Of a stretch of 64,000 bases of DNA, positions 34,500 to 43,268 are shown piece after piece. A program made the translations under genes and the position numbers. The notes under the pieces were generated by a model. It did no database searches. It saw nothing but the letters and a program-made list of their open reading frames with translations, and was not told where the DNA came from. The DNA comes from a virus. The stretch's first letter is position 1. Every line of letters starts with the position of its first letter. Where the stretch lies: positions 62,001 through 126,000 of the IMG/VR virus record IMGVR_UViG_3300008459_011050. The stretch is one strand, 5' to 3'.

Positions 34500-35273
34500 T
34501 CATGAAAATAAATTAGTTTGTATCCACTCGGATCTCCAAGGTTGACCACCAGCAAAATGTCTAATTATAACATTTTCCTTTTTAGATTTATTTATATTAA
34601 ATTGGCCTCCAGTTTCTCCCTCAAGTTCTGTAACATTCCAATCAGCTGATAGAATTTCAACATTTTCGTAGAGATCTTCAAGTGAGTAGTAAGTATCTTC
34701 ATTTTTGTCACTATGCCAACCGTAGTTCGGTAGTTCGGTAAATGGCATCCAACTGTGTCTTTTAACACCAGATAAGGAATACCAAGAAGCTTGCTCTCTA
34801 AACTCATGCCAAAAAGAACTGAAATGACCAAAAGCCTCATGTTGAGTAACTCTATCATTTAGCTTTTGATATCTATCTTCATCTAAGATTAAATCAATCA
34901 ATTTTCTCGACCAATCATTTACCTTTATACTATAACTGCCCATACAATGGGTGTTACCGGAGTCAATAGAATATGAAAACGACTTATTAGTTTTATATTC
35001 CTTTTCAAAATCAACAATCACCATATCAGCATCAAGATGTGTGAAAATATCCCCATCTTGGATCCTACCATCTTTCAACATGTCTCTGAGTATGGTAAAC
35101 TTCCACCAAGTAGGGTTGTTCCTATAAATTGGTAGATCTACATCATTTTTGATTTCAATATACTCAAATCCCCACTTTTCACAATACTTTTTGTTTAGAG
35201 GGGAAATCAAATTTTCAAAAAAATTTTGTCGTTGATCTTTATACCGAGCTATTACTAATAAATATTTTTTCAT
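34500..35273 (-). CDS. GT-A-type glycosyltransferase (GT34-like), 257 aa
   Basis: Begins KKYLLVIARYKDQRQNFFEN and has IFTHLDADMVIVDF with a DxD metal site. The later NTHCMGSYSIKVNDWSRKL and RHFAGGQPWRSEW segments and many Trp/His residues are typical of GT34/galactosyltransferase-like enzymes that transfer from UDP- or GDP-sugars. No membrane anchor. It overlaps the fused glycosyltransferase gene upstream by four bases. Confidence 0.72.
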   Translation of the reverse strand: MKKYLLVIARYKDQRQNFFENLISPLNKKYCEKWGFEYIEIKNDVDLPIYRNNPTWWKFTILRDMLKDGRIQDGDIFTHLDADMVIVDFEKEYKTNKSFSYSIDSGNTHCMGSYSIKVNDWSRKLIDLILDEDRYQKLNDRVTQHEAFGHFSSFWHEFREQASWYSLSGVKRHSWMPFTELPNYGWHSDKNEDTYYSLEDLYENVEILSADWNVTELEGETGGQFNINKSKKENVIIRHFAGGQPWRSEWIQTNLFS

Positions 35274-36760
35274 ATCATTTTTAAAATTATTTTGGAGACC
35301 GATTCCAATTTAAAGAATTTTTCGTAATATTCTATACACCTTTGACTCATAAGTTTAATTTTATCCTCATCAAAAGAGTTTAATATATTTTTAATATTTC
35401 CTATTTCAGATTGATGAATCGATATAGAAAACTCAGACCAATCCACCGTTTCCTTAAATGGTCGCCAATCATCATCGTAAATATAAATAGGTATACTACC
35501 AACTTGCATACACTCAAACATACGGAAAGATGTTTTACCATATCCCCTAGGACAAAGGGTGAATTTACTTTTTGAACTAGTTTCCAAAAAGTGTAACATA
35601 TTTTCTTCTGTCACTTTATTTTTCCAACTATCATAAGATAAGTAAAATTTAGGATCATTAGACAAAAAATCAACCATTTGTTTCCTTATCGGATGAGTAA
35701 TTGAACCCACAAAAGAACAGAATATTGTTTTATCTGTTTGTTTGTAAACTTCAACATTAGGTATGGAAGAACAAATTAGTGGTAATGGAATTCCACCCAT
35801 GTTACCACCCGAACAGAATTTCTTAGTATTTGGTGGTAGATATTCTTTTATAGCATCATCGTGTTGACTAACTGTAAAATAATATTTCGATTTATCTAAA
35901 CTCAATAGTTTTTCTTGCAAAAGAACCAAATTAGAATTTTGAATGTAACAAGTCGTCCAACTTACTGGAATGAAGAAAACTTCTTTCACCATTTTGTTAG
36001 TTTTAAAATACTCAAAGAAATAATCTTCTAGGTATTTACCAGTGTGGTAAGGTGGATAAACAGGATACGTTGGTTCAGGTCTGAATTCTTTAAAATAATC
36101 ATTGAGAAAATTTTGATAATTATTTAAGTTATTCTTTACTAACCTTTTCAAATCCATCTTTTGTCTAACAAAATCTAAAAGTAACTTCTTATTTTGCAAA
36201 CCCTCTGTCCAATTTGCATGATGCATCAAAATATCATCAGGTATTTCAAAATTTTGATTTTTCCATTGTGTCTGATAAGCACCAAATGTCCAAAATTTGG
36301 AAGACAGAGGTTTGAATTTTACATGATTTAAATTCATATTCAAAGCATGTTGGTCTTCTAAATAAGTAGATTCATTTTTCTTCATGTTTTGAAACATTTT
36401 CAGTGTTCTTTCATTTCCTCTACAAACAAAAAAACCAGAACACATTCCACCTAAATAATCGTTTTGGAAAGCGATATCATAATCACCGAGTTCCTCTAAT
36501 AAAGTTTGTTTAATTGGTCCAAAAAATTGTATATCTACATCAGAATACAAAAAAATATCATTTTGATTTTCTTCACAAGCTTTTATAAAAATATCAACTT
36601 TTTTCATAGTTGTATTTTTCCAACCATCTTGGTAATAACTACCAGTCTTACATTCTTGTTCACCCTTGAACGCAACAATTTCAAATCCCTCTAATGTTTT
36701 GCTAAAATAGCCATCATAAAAATTTTTGTGACTATCAGTGTAATAAGTATAAACTTTCAT
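35270..36760 (-). CDS. two-domain glycosyltransferase: GT-A domain fused to an exostosin (GT47) domain, 496 aa
   Basis: Residues ~1-180 are a nucleotide-diphospho-sugar transferase: DIFLYSDVDIQFFGPI carries the DxD motif and GGMCSGFFVCRGNERTLKMF and DQHALNMNL follow, as in GT77-type enzymes. Residues ~265-496 match the exostosin domain: SFVGSITHPIRKQM, KFTLCPRGYGKTSFRMFECM and GSIPIYIYDDDWRPF. Exostosins polymerise alternating sugars in animals and similar GT47 domains occur in plants and some giant viruses. Two transferases in one chain suggest a repeated two-sugar addition. Donors unknown. A 15-bp gap separates it from the GT-D-like gene. Confidence 0.78.
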   Translation of the reverse strand: MKVYTYYTDSHKNFYDGYFSKTLEGFEIVAFKGEQECKTGSYYQDGWKNTTMKKVDIFIKACEENQNDIFLYSDVDIQFFGPIKQTLLEELGDYDIAFQNDYLGGMCSGFFVCRGNERTLKMFQNMKKNESTYLEDQHALNMNLNHVKFKPLSSKFWTFGAYQTQWKNQNFEIPDDILMHHANWTEGLQNKKLLLDFVRQKMDLKRLVKNNLNNYQNFLNDYFKEFRPEPTYPVYPPYHTGKYLEDYFFEYFKTNKMVKEVFFIPVSWTTCYIQNSNLVLLQEKLLSLDKSKYYFTVSQHDDAIKEYLPPNTKKFCSGGNMGGIPLPLICSSIPNVEVYKQTDKTIFCSFVGSITHPIRKQMVDFLSNDPKFYLSYDSWKNKVTEENMLHFLETSSKSKFTLCPRGYGKTSFRMFECMQVGSIPIYIYDDDWRPFKETVDWSEFSISIHQSEIGNIKNILNSFDEDKIKLMSQRCIEYYEKFFKLESVSKIILKMI

Positions 36761-36775
36761 AAAATAATTTAATTT

Positions 36776-37606
36776 TTACCAATAACAACCACCCTCTACC
36801 AAATTACCTCTCAGTGGTTTTTCATCTTGGTCTGGTCTTGTCCAATATTCGTTCATTTCTGATTTAATTTCATCTCCCTCCCATCTCTTACCAATGATTC
36901 CAAAATATAATTGTAATCCTCCGCCGACATAAATAGCGCTTTTATTTAGTTGAGTTTTTATAAAGTCTGTCAGTGGTAATCCATAAGAACCACACCCAAG
37001 AAGTGCAATATCAAAATCTATTTTGGTGATGTCATCACACATTTTATTGAAAGATTCGAACCAATCTTTATGTGGTCCTATACCACCTATTGATTGTACC
37101 GATTGATAGACTATCCAATCTGCTTCGGGTAAAATATTTTGATTTTTCCAAATTTTTGTTCTATTGATGAGCTGTTTGTCTATTGTATTCTTGAAAGGAT
37201 TTATTATGAGGACTTTCTTTTTTTTCAAAAATTCAGTCCAAGGTTCTTTAAATCTAAATGCTTCGAGGGCGGAAATATCTATAAGTTCTTTGTCTTCTTT
37301 AACAAGGAAATCTTCCATCTCAATAAATCCTGGGAAATTCCAATAGGATACACAGTCTGAGTTATCAAGTGATGCTTTGTATTTAGTTGCGTAATTAAAA
37401 AAATCATCAGTCCCATAAAAACCAGCGTTTGTATAAAACCAATTTTTGATGTTATCTGGAATAAATTGATTTGATAGTGTCAGTGCCGAAACAGCAGTTT
37501 CGCCACCCAAACCAACTCTGGTAATTGAAAATGGTTTATTAGAATTAATCAATTCTTTTATTTTTGAATTACTATCTGCGGGCGAAAGTCTTTTATCTAC
37601 TCTCAT
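36776..37606 (-). CDS. GT-D-like (DUF1792-type) putative glycosyltransferase, 276 aa
   Basis: PFSITRVGLGGETAV near residue 30 resembles the IxRxGDGE-type motif of GT-D glycosyltransferases, and DIALLGCGSYGLPLTDFI matches their GxGxxGxPL strand. The Trp-rich end (FGIIGKRWEG ... EYWTRPDQDEKP) is seen in several phage homologues. Donor and acceptor unknown. It joins the upstream gene by a one-base overlap. Assignment is by motif only. Confidence 0.6.
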   Translation of the reverse strand: MRVDKRLSPADSNSKIKELINSNKPFSITRVGLGGETAVSALTLSNQFIPDNIKNWFYTNAGFYGTDDFFNYATKYKASLDNSDCVSYWNFPGFIEMEDFLVKEDKELIDISALEAFRFKEPWTEFLKKKKVLIINPFKNTIDKQLINRTKIWKNQNILPEADWIVYQSVQSIGGIGPHKDWFESFNKMCDDITKIDFDIALLGCGSYGLPLTDFIKTQLNKSAIYVGGGLQLYFGIIGKRWEGDEIKSEMNEYWTRPDQDEKPLRGNLVEGGCYW

Positions 37607-38295
37607 TAGAAATGTGGGATTGTTTTTATTTCACTTTTTGAATTAATTTCATCAGTCGGTGTAATCAATAAGTAAGGACCTGGTACTAAATCCATATGGT
37701 TATATGTTCTGTAGTTTGTTTGATGTAAATGTTTTATAATAACGGATTTACTTGGATTACGAACATCATAACCCAATTCATGATAAATTTGTGAAATTCT
37801 GTTATCACATCCTGGTTTACCCATCAAAAATTTTGATCTTTTATCAAGTTGGACTGGTGACTTAAAAATCCAAGTATCTTGTGACATTTGACCAGTTGTA
37901 ATGTTATCTCTCCAAATATGGTCATAATACTCAATCATCCATTTATCCGCAACTTTGAAAACATCCCATCTAGTTAAAGCTAAAAAAAGTTTATCAAAAT
38001 CTATATTTTTTAAATATTGCAAAGTTTCATCAAAAAATATATCAGTATTGGCTATAATATTTACTTGGTGATTTAGATTTTTATTGGAATACTCAATTAA
38101 ATCATAAAATGTTGGTCTATTATCAATATTAATAATTTTTACTTTTGGGTGAGAAATAGATAATTCGGAATTGTCAGAAATAAAAACAAAAATATTCTCT
38201 ATTAAAATATTTTGTATGTTCTGGTTGATGCAAGTCAAATATTCATAATCTCGTTCTTGATTAGAAGATTTGAAATATTCAATGAGTAAATTCAT
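37606..38295 (-). CDS. glycosyltransferase-like protein, 229 aa
   Basis: A short protein with VNIIANTDIFFDETLQYLKN, followed by FLALTRWDVFKVADKW and SQDTWIFKSPV. The NTDIxFD pattern resembles a DxD site in GT-A enzymes from viral and marine bacterial polysaccharide clusters. It is the first glycan gene of the leftward operon, three bases from the ClpC-like gene upstream. Nothing more specific can be said. Confidence 0.6.
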   Translation of the reverse strand: MNLLIEYFKSSNQERDYEYLTCINQNIQNILIENIFVFISDNSELSISHPKVKIINIDNRPTFYDLIEYSNKNLNHQVNIIANTDIFFDETLQYLKNIDFDKLFLALTRWDVFKVADKWMIEYYDHIWRDNITTGQMSQDTWIFKSPVQLDKRSKFLMGKPGCDNRISQIYHELGYDVRNPSKSVIIKHLHQTNYRTYNHMDLVPGPYLLITPTDEINSKSEIKTIPHF

Positions 38296-38298
38296 AGA

Positions 38299-40410
38299 CT
38301 ATTGAGGATTATTTTTCTTCCTTCCCTTCTTTTTCAAAATCTCAATCTCAGTCACATCTTTATCTTTGTTATATTTCAAGACAAGTTCTTGTGTTGGTTT
38401 CAAGTTTTTATCAATAATAAACTCCGTAACATAATCATCAACCCATTTCTGTATTGCTCTTTTTAAAGGTCTTGCTCCATATTCTTGATCATAACCAACC
38501 GTAATAAGATGTTCCTTCAGAGAATCCTCTATTGTCAATTCAAATCCCAAATCTTTTGATCTAGTAAGTGTTTTGTTTAATTCCAATTCAACAATTTTGG
38601 AAATATTATCTTTACTTAAGTCCTTAAAATAAATTATTTCATCCAATCTATTAATAAATTCCGGTGCGAATTTTTTCTTAAGTTCTTTCTCAAGAAGATC
38701 TTTCATATCTTGATCCTTCGATTCTTCTTTCGACTTAGTTGTGAAACCAATCCCTCCACCAAAATCTTTTGCTATCTTTGTTCCGACGTTAGAGGTCATA
38801 AGAATGACACAGTTTTTGAAACTAACCTTACGACCATGAGAATCGGTCATAAATCCATCATCAAGAACTTGTAGGAATAAATTGAAGATGTCGGTGTGAG
38901 CTTTTTCTATTTCATCAAACAAAACTACGGAATATGGTTTTCTTCTTATCTTATCCAAAAAGTTTGAATCATCATAACCAACATAACCTGGTGCCGCACC
39001 TTGAATTCGGGAGAGATTAATTTTTTCTTGAAACTCTGACATATCCAACCTAAGTAGGGAATCCTCACTGTCGAAAAGATATTTAGCCAATTGTTTAGCT
39101 AGTTCTGTCTTACCAACACCCGAATTACCAATCAGTATACCCGAAAAAAGAGGTTTATTTGGGTCCTTGAGGCCAACTCTGGCCCTTTGGATGGCTTTTA
39201 CTACTTTCGATACTGCATCGTCTTGTCCAATTACTTTACCCCTTATCTCTGACGGCATCTTGGACAACTTTTCATTTTCCTTTACTCCTACTCTTTGTAA
39301 TGGTATTCCAGTCATCATAGAGACTACTTCAGCAACATTATCTTCTGTAACTGGTTGTCTATTAACCTTTTGTTCTTCATCCCATTTGACCCTAGCTTCA
39401 TCGAGGTTCAAATTTAGTTGTCTTTCTACGTCACGTAATTTAGCAGCTTCCTCATATTTCTGACTTCTTACCACTAGGGTTTTTTTATCTTTGATTTCTT
39501 GAATTTTATTTTCAATGTCAGTGATTTCTTTTGGGACAAGGATATTAGAAATATGAACTCTTGAACCTGCTTCATCCAGAGCATCGATGGCTTTGTCGGG
39601 TAAAAATCTATCTGACATAAATCTTGATGTTAGTTCAACACAAGCTTTTACCGCATCATCTGAGTAAATAACATTGTGGTGGTCTTCATATTTGTCTTTG
39701 ATGTTATTGATGATTTGAATTGTTTCTTCTTCAGTGGCCGGTTCCACGACCACTTTTTGAAACCTTCGTTCTAATGCACCATCCTTTTCGATGTGTTTTC
39801 GGTATTCATCTAAAGTAGTTGCACCAATTATCTGGAGTTCTCCTCTAGCCAAAGCTGGTTTAAACATATTGGAAGCATCCAAAGAACCTGAAGAACCACC
39901 AGCTCCTATGATAGTGTGTATTTCATCAATAAACAAAATCACATCTGGTTCCTTTTCTAATTCTAACATCAAAGCTTTTACTCTTTCCTCAAATTGTCCG
40001 CGGTATTTAGTACCGGCGACCATAGAACCTATATCCAAAAGGACAATTCGTTTATTGAAAAGTACTCTTGAAACTTTTTTCTGTATGATCCTAAGTGCAA
40101 GACCCTCAGCTATAGAGGATTTACCAACACCTGGTTCACCGATTAACATAGGATTGTTTTTTTTCCTTCTACCAAGGATCTGTGAAACTCTTTCGATTTC
40201 TTTTTCTCTCCCTATTATAGGATCAATTTTTCCTTCTTCAGCAGATTTTGTAAGGTCTCTACCAAATGTATCCAATACCGGTGTTTTGGACTTAGTTTCG
40301 GTGACTTTCTTAGAAGATTTGAATTTATCATCTGACTCATCATCATCAGATAACGACGAGGTGATTTTAATAAAATCATCGTAATGATTTTGATTGATAA
40401 TTTTATCCAT
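38299..40410 (-). CDS. ClpC-like AAA+ unfoldase with ClpP-docking loop, no N-domain, 703 aa
   Basis: Two AAA+ modules: Walker A GEPGVGKS (91-98) with Walker B VILFIDE, and Walker A GNSGVGKT (428-435) with VVLFDE. A UVR-type coiled motif EEAAKLRDVERQL (320-332) lies between them, as in ClpC. The second module holds an IGF tripeptide (554-556) at the place of the VGF/LGF loop that ClpC uses to bind ClpP. The ~150-residue Clp N-domain is replaced by a ~50-residue acidic, Ser/Asp-rich tail, so adaptor binding is probably different. The protein likely unfolds substrates and may feed host ClpP. It is the upstream gene of the glycan operon. No clear promoter was identified in the 97 bp before it. 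Confidence 0.88.
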   Translation of the reverse strand: MDKIINQNHYDDFIKITSSLSDDDESDDKFKSSKKVTETKSKTPVLDTFGRDLTKSAEEGKIDPIIGREKEIERVSQILGRRKKNNPMLIGEPGVGKSSIAEGLALRIIQKKVSRVLFNKRIVLLDIGSMVAGTKYRGQFEERVKALMLELEKEPDVILFIDEIHTIIGAGGSSGSLDASNMFKPALARGELQIIGATTLDEYRKHIEKDGALERRFQKVVVEPATEEETIQIINNIKDKYEDHHNVIYSDDAVKACVELTSRFMSDRFLPDKAIDALDEAGSRVHISNILVPKEITDIENKIQEIKDKKTLVVRSQKYEEAAKLRDVERQLNLNLDEARVKWDEEQKVNRQPVTEDNVAEVVSMMTGIPLQRVGVKENEKLSKMPSEIRGKVIGQDDAVSKVVKAIQRARVGLKDPNKPLFSGILIGNSGVGKTELAKQLAKYLFDSEDSLLRLDMSEFQEKINLSRIQGAAPGYVGYDDSNFLDKIRRKPYSVVLFDEIEKAHTDIFNLFLQVLDDGFMTDSHGRKVSFKNCVILMTSNVGTKIAKDFGGGIGFTTKSKEESKDQDMKDLLEKELKKKFAPEFINRLDEIIYFKDLSKDNISKIVELELNKTLTRSKDLGFELTIEDSLKEHLITVGYDQEYGARPLKRAIQKWVDDYVTEFIIDKNLKPTQELVLKYNKDKDVTEIEILKKKGRKKNNPQ

Positions 40411-40507
40411 TAATTAAATTAATTTTATGGAGTTTATAGAACTAAAATCTGAAAAAGTTTCTTTGTGATTTCAAGTTCAAATTTCTGAATTAAAAAATAA
40501 AAAATAA

Positions 40508-41005
40508 TTAGTTTGAAATAGGAATTAATTTATCTTTGTATAGTACAAATTCCTTGGTATAAACAACCTTGCCCGAATGAGAATAAAGATTGACTAATAA
40601 TTTCATCTTATCTTTACGTCCAAATATTGATTTGATTGATAGAAGTTCAGTTTTCATGTAAATACTCTCAATCTCATCTTCTTTCAGATAATAATTATCA
40701 ACATCCAATTCTTTAGAGTAAACTTTTGAAATTTCAAAGTCGTATATTCTCAAGATCTTGAACCACCAAAAATCATGTAACCAATCCCAAAAAGTTCTTT
40801 TTGTTTTGACTTTAGTAATGTCTTTTATTTCTATATGTGAAAGACAATCAGACATCCTTACGTCTATCTCAAAAAAAATAGTGCCATCATTTGATAAAGC
40901 ACTATAATTTTCTACGTATATTTTTGGTGGGTGTCTACCTATTTTCTGACCTGATGATGTAAATGATCTAAGGGTTAGTATTACAAATAGGAGGTAGTAT
41001 TTCAT
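40508..41005 (-). CDS. small exported protein with signal peptide, 165 aa
   Basis: The N-terminus MKYYLLFVILTLRSFTSSGQ is a signal peptide of the Bacteroidota type with cleavage near SSGQ. The mature part is mixed beta/helix with ENYSALSNDGTIFFEIDV and many aromatic residues (WDWLHDFWWFKI). No domain is recognised. It overlaps the gene upstream by four bases and its product would work outside the cytoplasm, perhaps at the cell envelope. Confidence 0.7.
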   Translation of the reverse strand: MKYYLLFVILTLRSFTSSGQKIGRHPPKIYVENYSALSNDGTIFFEIDVRMSDCLSHIEIKDITKVKTKRTFWDWLHDFWWFKILRIYDFEISKVYSKELDVDNYYLKEDEIESIYMKTELLSIKSIFGRKDKMKLLVNLYSHSGKVVYTKEFVLYKDKLIPISN

Positions 41006-41484
41006 TCATCTTTTATGACTTTGTCAATTTGTTTATCTCTATATATTTCTGGTGCAATTTCGGATAAATCATAATCCCAAATCTGACATGCCTCTTCTAA
41101 ACCATAAGTAACAAAATTAATTTCCTTACCATCTTTGAACTCATAGAACCCACAATTATATCCCAAATCTTCATCAGCAAATGTAACCTCAAATATTAAG
41201 TCAGGATATCTTTCTGAAAGGGTACACATTAATTCATGTGGTGTTGACCAAGCGGTATCAAAACATATATAACCGTTTTCATCTTCGTAAGTTTCATCCA
41301 CATCCCATTTGGTCCCCCAATTTTCCACAGACCAATCATACCAACCATCACCAATATCTTTTGGTCTTGGTAGGATTTTTTCAAATGAAATATGTTGACA
41401 ATCACTCGCAATATCAAGTGTACATTGTTTGACCTTATCCGAAGGTCCATGTATAAATAATTTGTTTCTAACCCAGTTTGGCAT
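41002..41484 (-). CDS. Api92-like (DUF1281) ferredoxin-like fold protein, 160 aa
   Basis: MPNWVRNKLFIHGPSDKVKQ, the Trp-rich segment WYDWSVENWGTKWDVDE, then CFDTAWSTPHELMCTLSERY and EVTFADEDLGYNCGFYEF match the Api92/YubB-like family of phages and plasmids (MPNW-N-x-L start, NWGTKWD, FxTAWxPP). The function of this family is not settled. Lies in a small leftward group with the exported protein and the kinase. Confidence 0.85.
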   Translation of the reverse strand: MPNWVRNKLFIHGPSDKVKQCTLDIASDCQHISFEKILPRPKDIGDGWYDWSVENWGTKWDVDETYEDENGYICFDTAWSTPHELMCTLSERYPDLIFEVTFADEDLGYNCGFYEFKDGKEINFVTYGLEEACQIWDYDLSEIAPEIYRDKQIDKVIKDE

Positions 41485-41488
41485 AATA

Positions 41489-41962
41489 TTAAAGATTTAT
41501 GATTTTGTCGAATCCTTCGTCATTTGTTACTGTTTCCCAATTATCCAACATATTCCGTATGACTGATATTGGTATGTGCTTATTTTCTTTTTCTTTTCTT
41601 ATGATATTTCTATTGTTATATTCTTCGAGATCTAATTTTGGAAATACAATTGCAATCTTCTCATACTCTGAAGATGGAAACTTTGATAGGTGTCGATGTC
41701 TACTCTTTTTTGTTAGATTGGTCATGTTTATTACTACGAATTTCCTGTCATTTATACACTGGTTTATTTTATCATTTAACAGTTTGTCCACCTCTCTTGG
41801 ATTCACTTCCAAGAATGCCTGTGAGTAGTTATTATTTTTATGTAGAGACATCAATATATCGTCTCTACTTATGATTTGGTGGTTAGAATAAATACCGGTC
41901 CTAAGGTAAGTGTCCTTTCCACTAAGGGGTGGTCCTATTAATAGTATTACTCTTGGTTTCAT
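41489..41962 (-). CDS. P-loop kinase, polynucleotide-kinase-like, 157 aa
   Basis: MKPRVILLIGPPLSGKDTYL holds the Walker A motif (GPPLSGKD), then ISRDDIL, NMTNLTKKSRHRHL and NIIRKEKENKHIPISVIRNM follow. This is the layout of the kinase domain of T4 polynucleotide kinase and related phage P-loop kinases (lid Arg, Asp). No phosphatase domain is attached. An upstream Met gives 13 hydrophobic residues more, but starting at the MKPR Met keeps the normal kinase N-terminus. It may phosphorylate nucleic-acid 5' ends, as in phage RNA or DNA repair. Confidence 0.75.
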   Translation of the reverse strand: MKPRVILLIGPPLSGKDTYLRTGIYSNHQIISRDDILMSLHKNNNYSQAFLEVNPREVDKLLNDKINQCINDRKFVVINMTNLTKKSRHRHLSKFPSSEYEKIAIVFPKLDLEEYNNRNIIRKEKENKHIPISVIRNMLDNWETVTNDEGFDKIINL

Positions 41963-42007
41963 ATACAAATATAAAAATAAAATCTGAATTATCAAAATCA
42001 TGTAACA

Positions 42008-43174
42008 TCATGATATACTATTATATTTTATTTCTGTCTCGATCCAATCGTTTAAACTTGATATGTATTCACTGATTTCTTTTCTTTTTAAGATAATATC
42101 TTTATCATTTAGGTTTTTAATTACTAAATTATTCCCATCCCAGTGAATTTCGTCGTAGTCTATTTCAAGGTCTGTAAGTAGTTTGTCAATTCTTGACTTT
42201 TCATTTGCTAATCTTGCAACATGGGGTTTTACTTCTATAATTTCAAAGGTGTTGTAGTTATATTTAACTAATGTTTCGTGTCCATAGTATTCCGTGTCAA
42301 GTACAGTGGTTTTAACTTCTGTTGGTAAATCAGAACCTAAACTTTCATCTGAGTAAGATTTGTAAATTCTATCACTATAAGAGTATCCAGTACCATAGTC
42401 AAAATCATCATCCAAATCATAGTAATTATTTTTGGTTATATCTCTATAAACTTTTAGATTATCCCAATCGATTTTACAAACTACTTCACATAGTTTTTCA
42501 AGGTGTTTAATGTCTTGCTGTTCATATTTGGTATGTTCATTTTGATATCCAACTGATATATTTGTACACTCAGGATAAATATCTATAAATTGAGCTGAGT
42601 CTGTATAGATACCAGTAGAATCGGGTAGGTACTTAAAAGGTTTGTCAAAAATTTTTGATTTGTTGTTCAACTCATTTGATAAGTCACTTGCAAAATTGAA
42701 TGAACAGCTTCTGCCAGACAATTGGTGTGTAATGACTGAGTCATATCCTCTTCTATCAAATGATACTACTTTATTCACCCCTTCTATTGGGTTGTCTTTA
42801 TGTAGATTAGCAACTTTTCTTGAACCTACACAACCCCTTTCCTCCCCTACAAAAAAATAATACAAACCTGGTACGTTTTTCTCTATTAGTGTCAAAAGTA
42901 CTACAACACCTGCCTTATCATCAGCACCTAAGATAGAAGTACCATCTGAGTAAATCATATCCCCTTTGATTAAATGATTTACCTCAACCGAATCATAAGA
43001 AGCGGTGTCTAGATGACTTGTAAACATAGTAGTTGGTTTATCTCCAATTTGATGATAAAGATTACCGAATTGATCTTGTTTTAGAAAATTAGGTAAGAAT
43101 TTTGATACTTCTATCTCAACACCATGTGGATATGTTTGTTTGGTGAGTTCAATAAATTTTTCTTTTACGTTCAT
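42008..43174 (-). CDS. M20/M28-type metallopeptidase, 388 aa
   Basis: The di-zinc site residues are visible: TMFTSHLDTA (His54, Asp56), SILGADDKAGVVVLL (Asp85), GEERGCVGS (Glu111/112), FDRRGYDS and NEHTKYEQ (late His). The first ~215 residues look like the catalytic core. The C-terminal ~150 residues, with an Asp/Tyr-rich linker (YYDLDDDFDYGTGYSYSD), have no match that I know. Phage members of this group are known but their role is unclear; cleavage of small peptides is likely. It has a good Bacteroidota-type promoter 40 bp upstream. Confidence 0.85.
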   Translation of the reverse strand: MNVKEKFIELTKQTYPHGVEIEVSKFLPNFLKQDQFGNLYHQIGDKPTTMFTSHLDTASYDSVEVNHLIKGDMIYSDGTSILGADDKAGVVVLLTLIEKNVPGLYYFFVGEERGCVGSRKVANLHKDNPIEGVNKVVSFDRRGYDSVITHQLSGRSCSFNFASDLSNELNNKSKIFDKPFKYLPDSTGIYTDSAQFIDIYPECTNISVGYQNEHTKYEQQDIKHLEKLCEVVCKIDWDNLKVYRDITKNNYYDLDDDFDYGTGYSYSDRIYKSYSDESLGSDLPTEVKTTVLDTEYYGHETLVKYNYNTFEIIEVKPHVARLANEKSRIDKLLTDLEIDYDEIHWDGNNLVIKNLNDKDIILKRKEISEYISSLNDWIETEIKYNSIS

Positions 43175-43214
43175 ATTTTTTTTGTTCTACGATGAACACT
43201 CTTATTCATCTTTA

Positions 43215-43245
43215 CAAAGATAGTAATAAATATTTTAAATGTCAA
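43215..43245 (-). promoter_or_regulatory. Bacteroidota-type promoter for the M20 peptidase gene
   Basis: Reading left, TTG (43245-43243) is separated by 20 bases from TATCTTTG (43222-43215), which fits the Bacteroidota sigma-ABfr consensus TTG - N19-21 - TAnnTTTG exactly. It leaves a ~40-base leader before the ATG. The plus-strand AT box for the structural gene (43255-43266) lies just to its right, so the 94-bp gap serves both genes. Confidence 0.7.
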
Positions 43246-43268
43246 GATATATTTAATATATATTTTAT

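Noticed and set aside
34499-34555. Upstream start of the deacetylase-like gene
   Set aside because: It would overlap the preceding gene by 56 bases; the internal ATG directly after that gene's stop keeps all conserved residues.
14028-38295. Bacterial capsule locus (window from a bacterial chromosome)
   Set aside because: Flanked on both sides by phage-type structural genes and gp32, with no export genes; compact overlaps fit a phage.
39791-40384. 197-residue plus-strand frame opposite the ClpC-like gene
   Set aside because: It lies wholly antisense to conserved AAA+ motifs and shows no domain; codon pattern follows the opposite gene.
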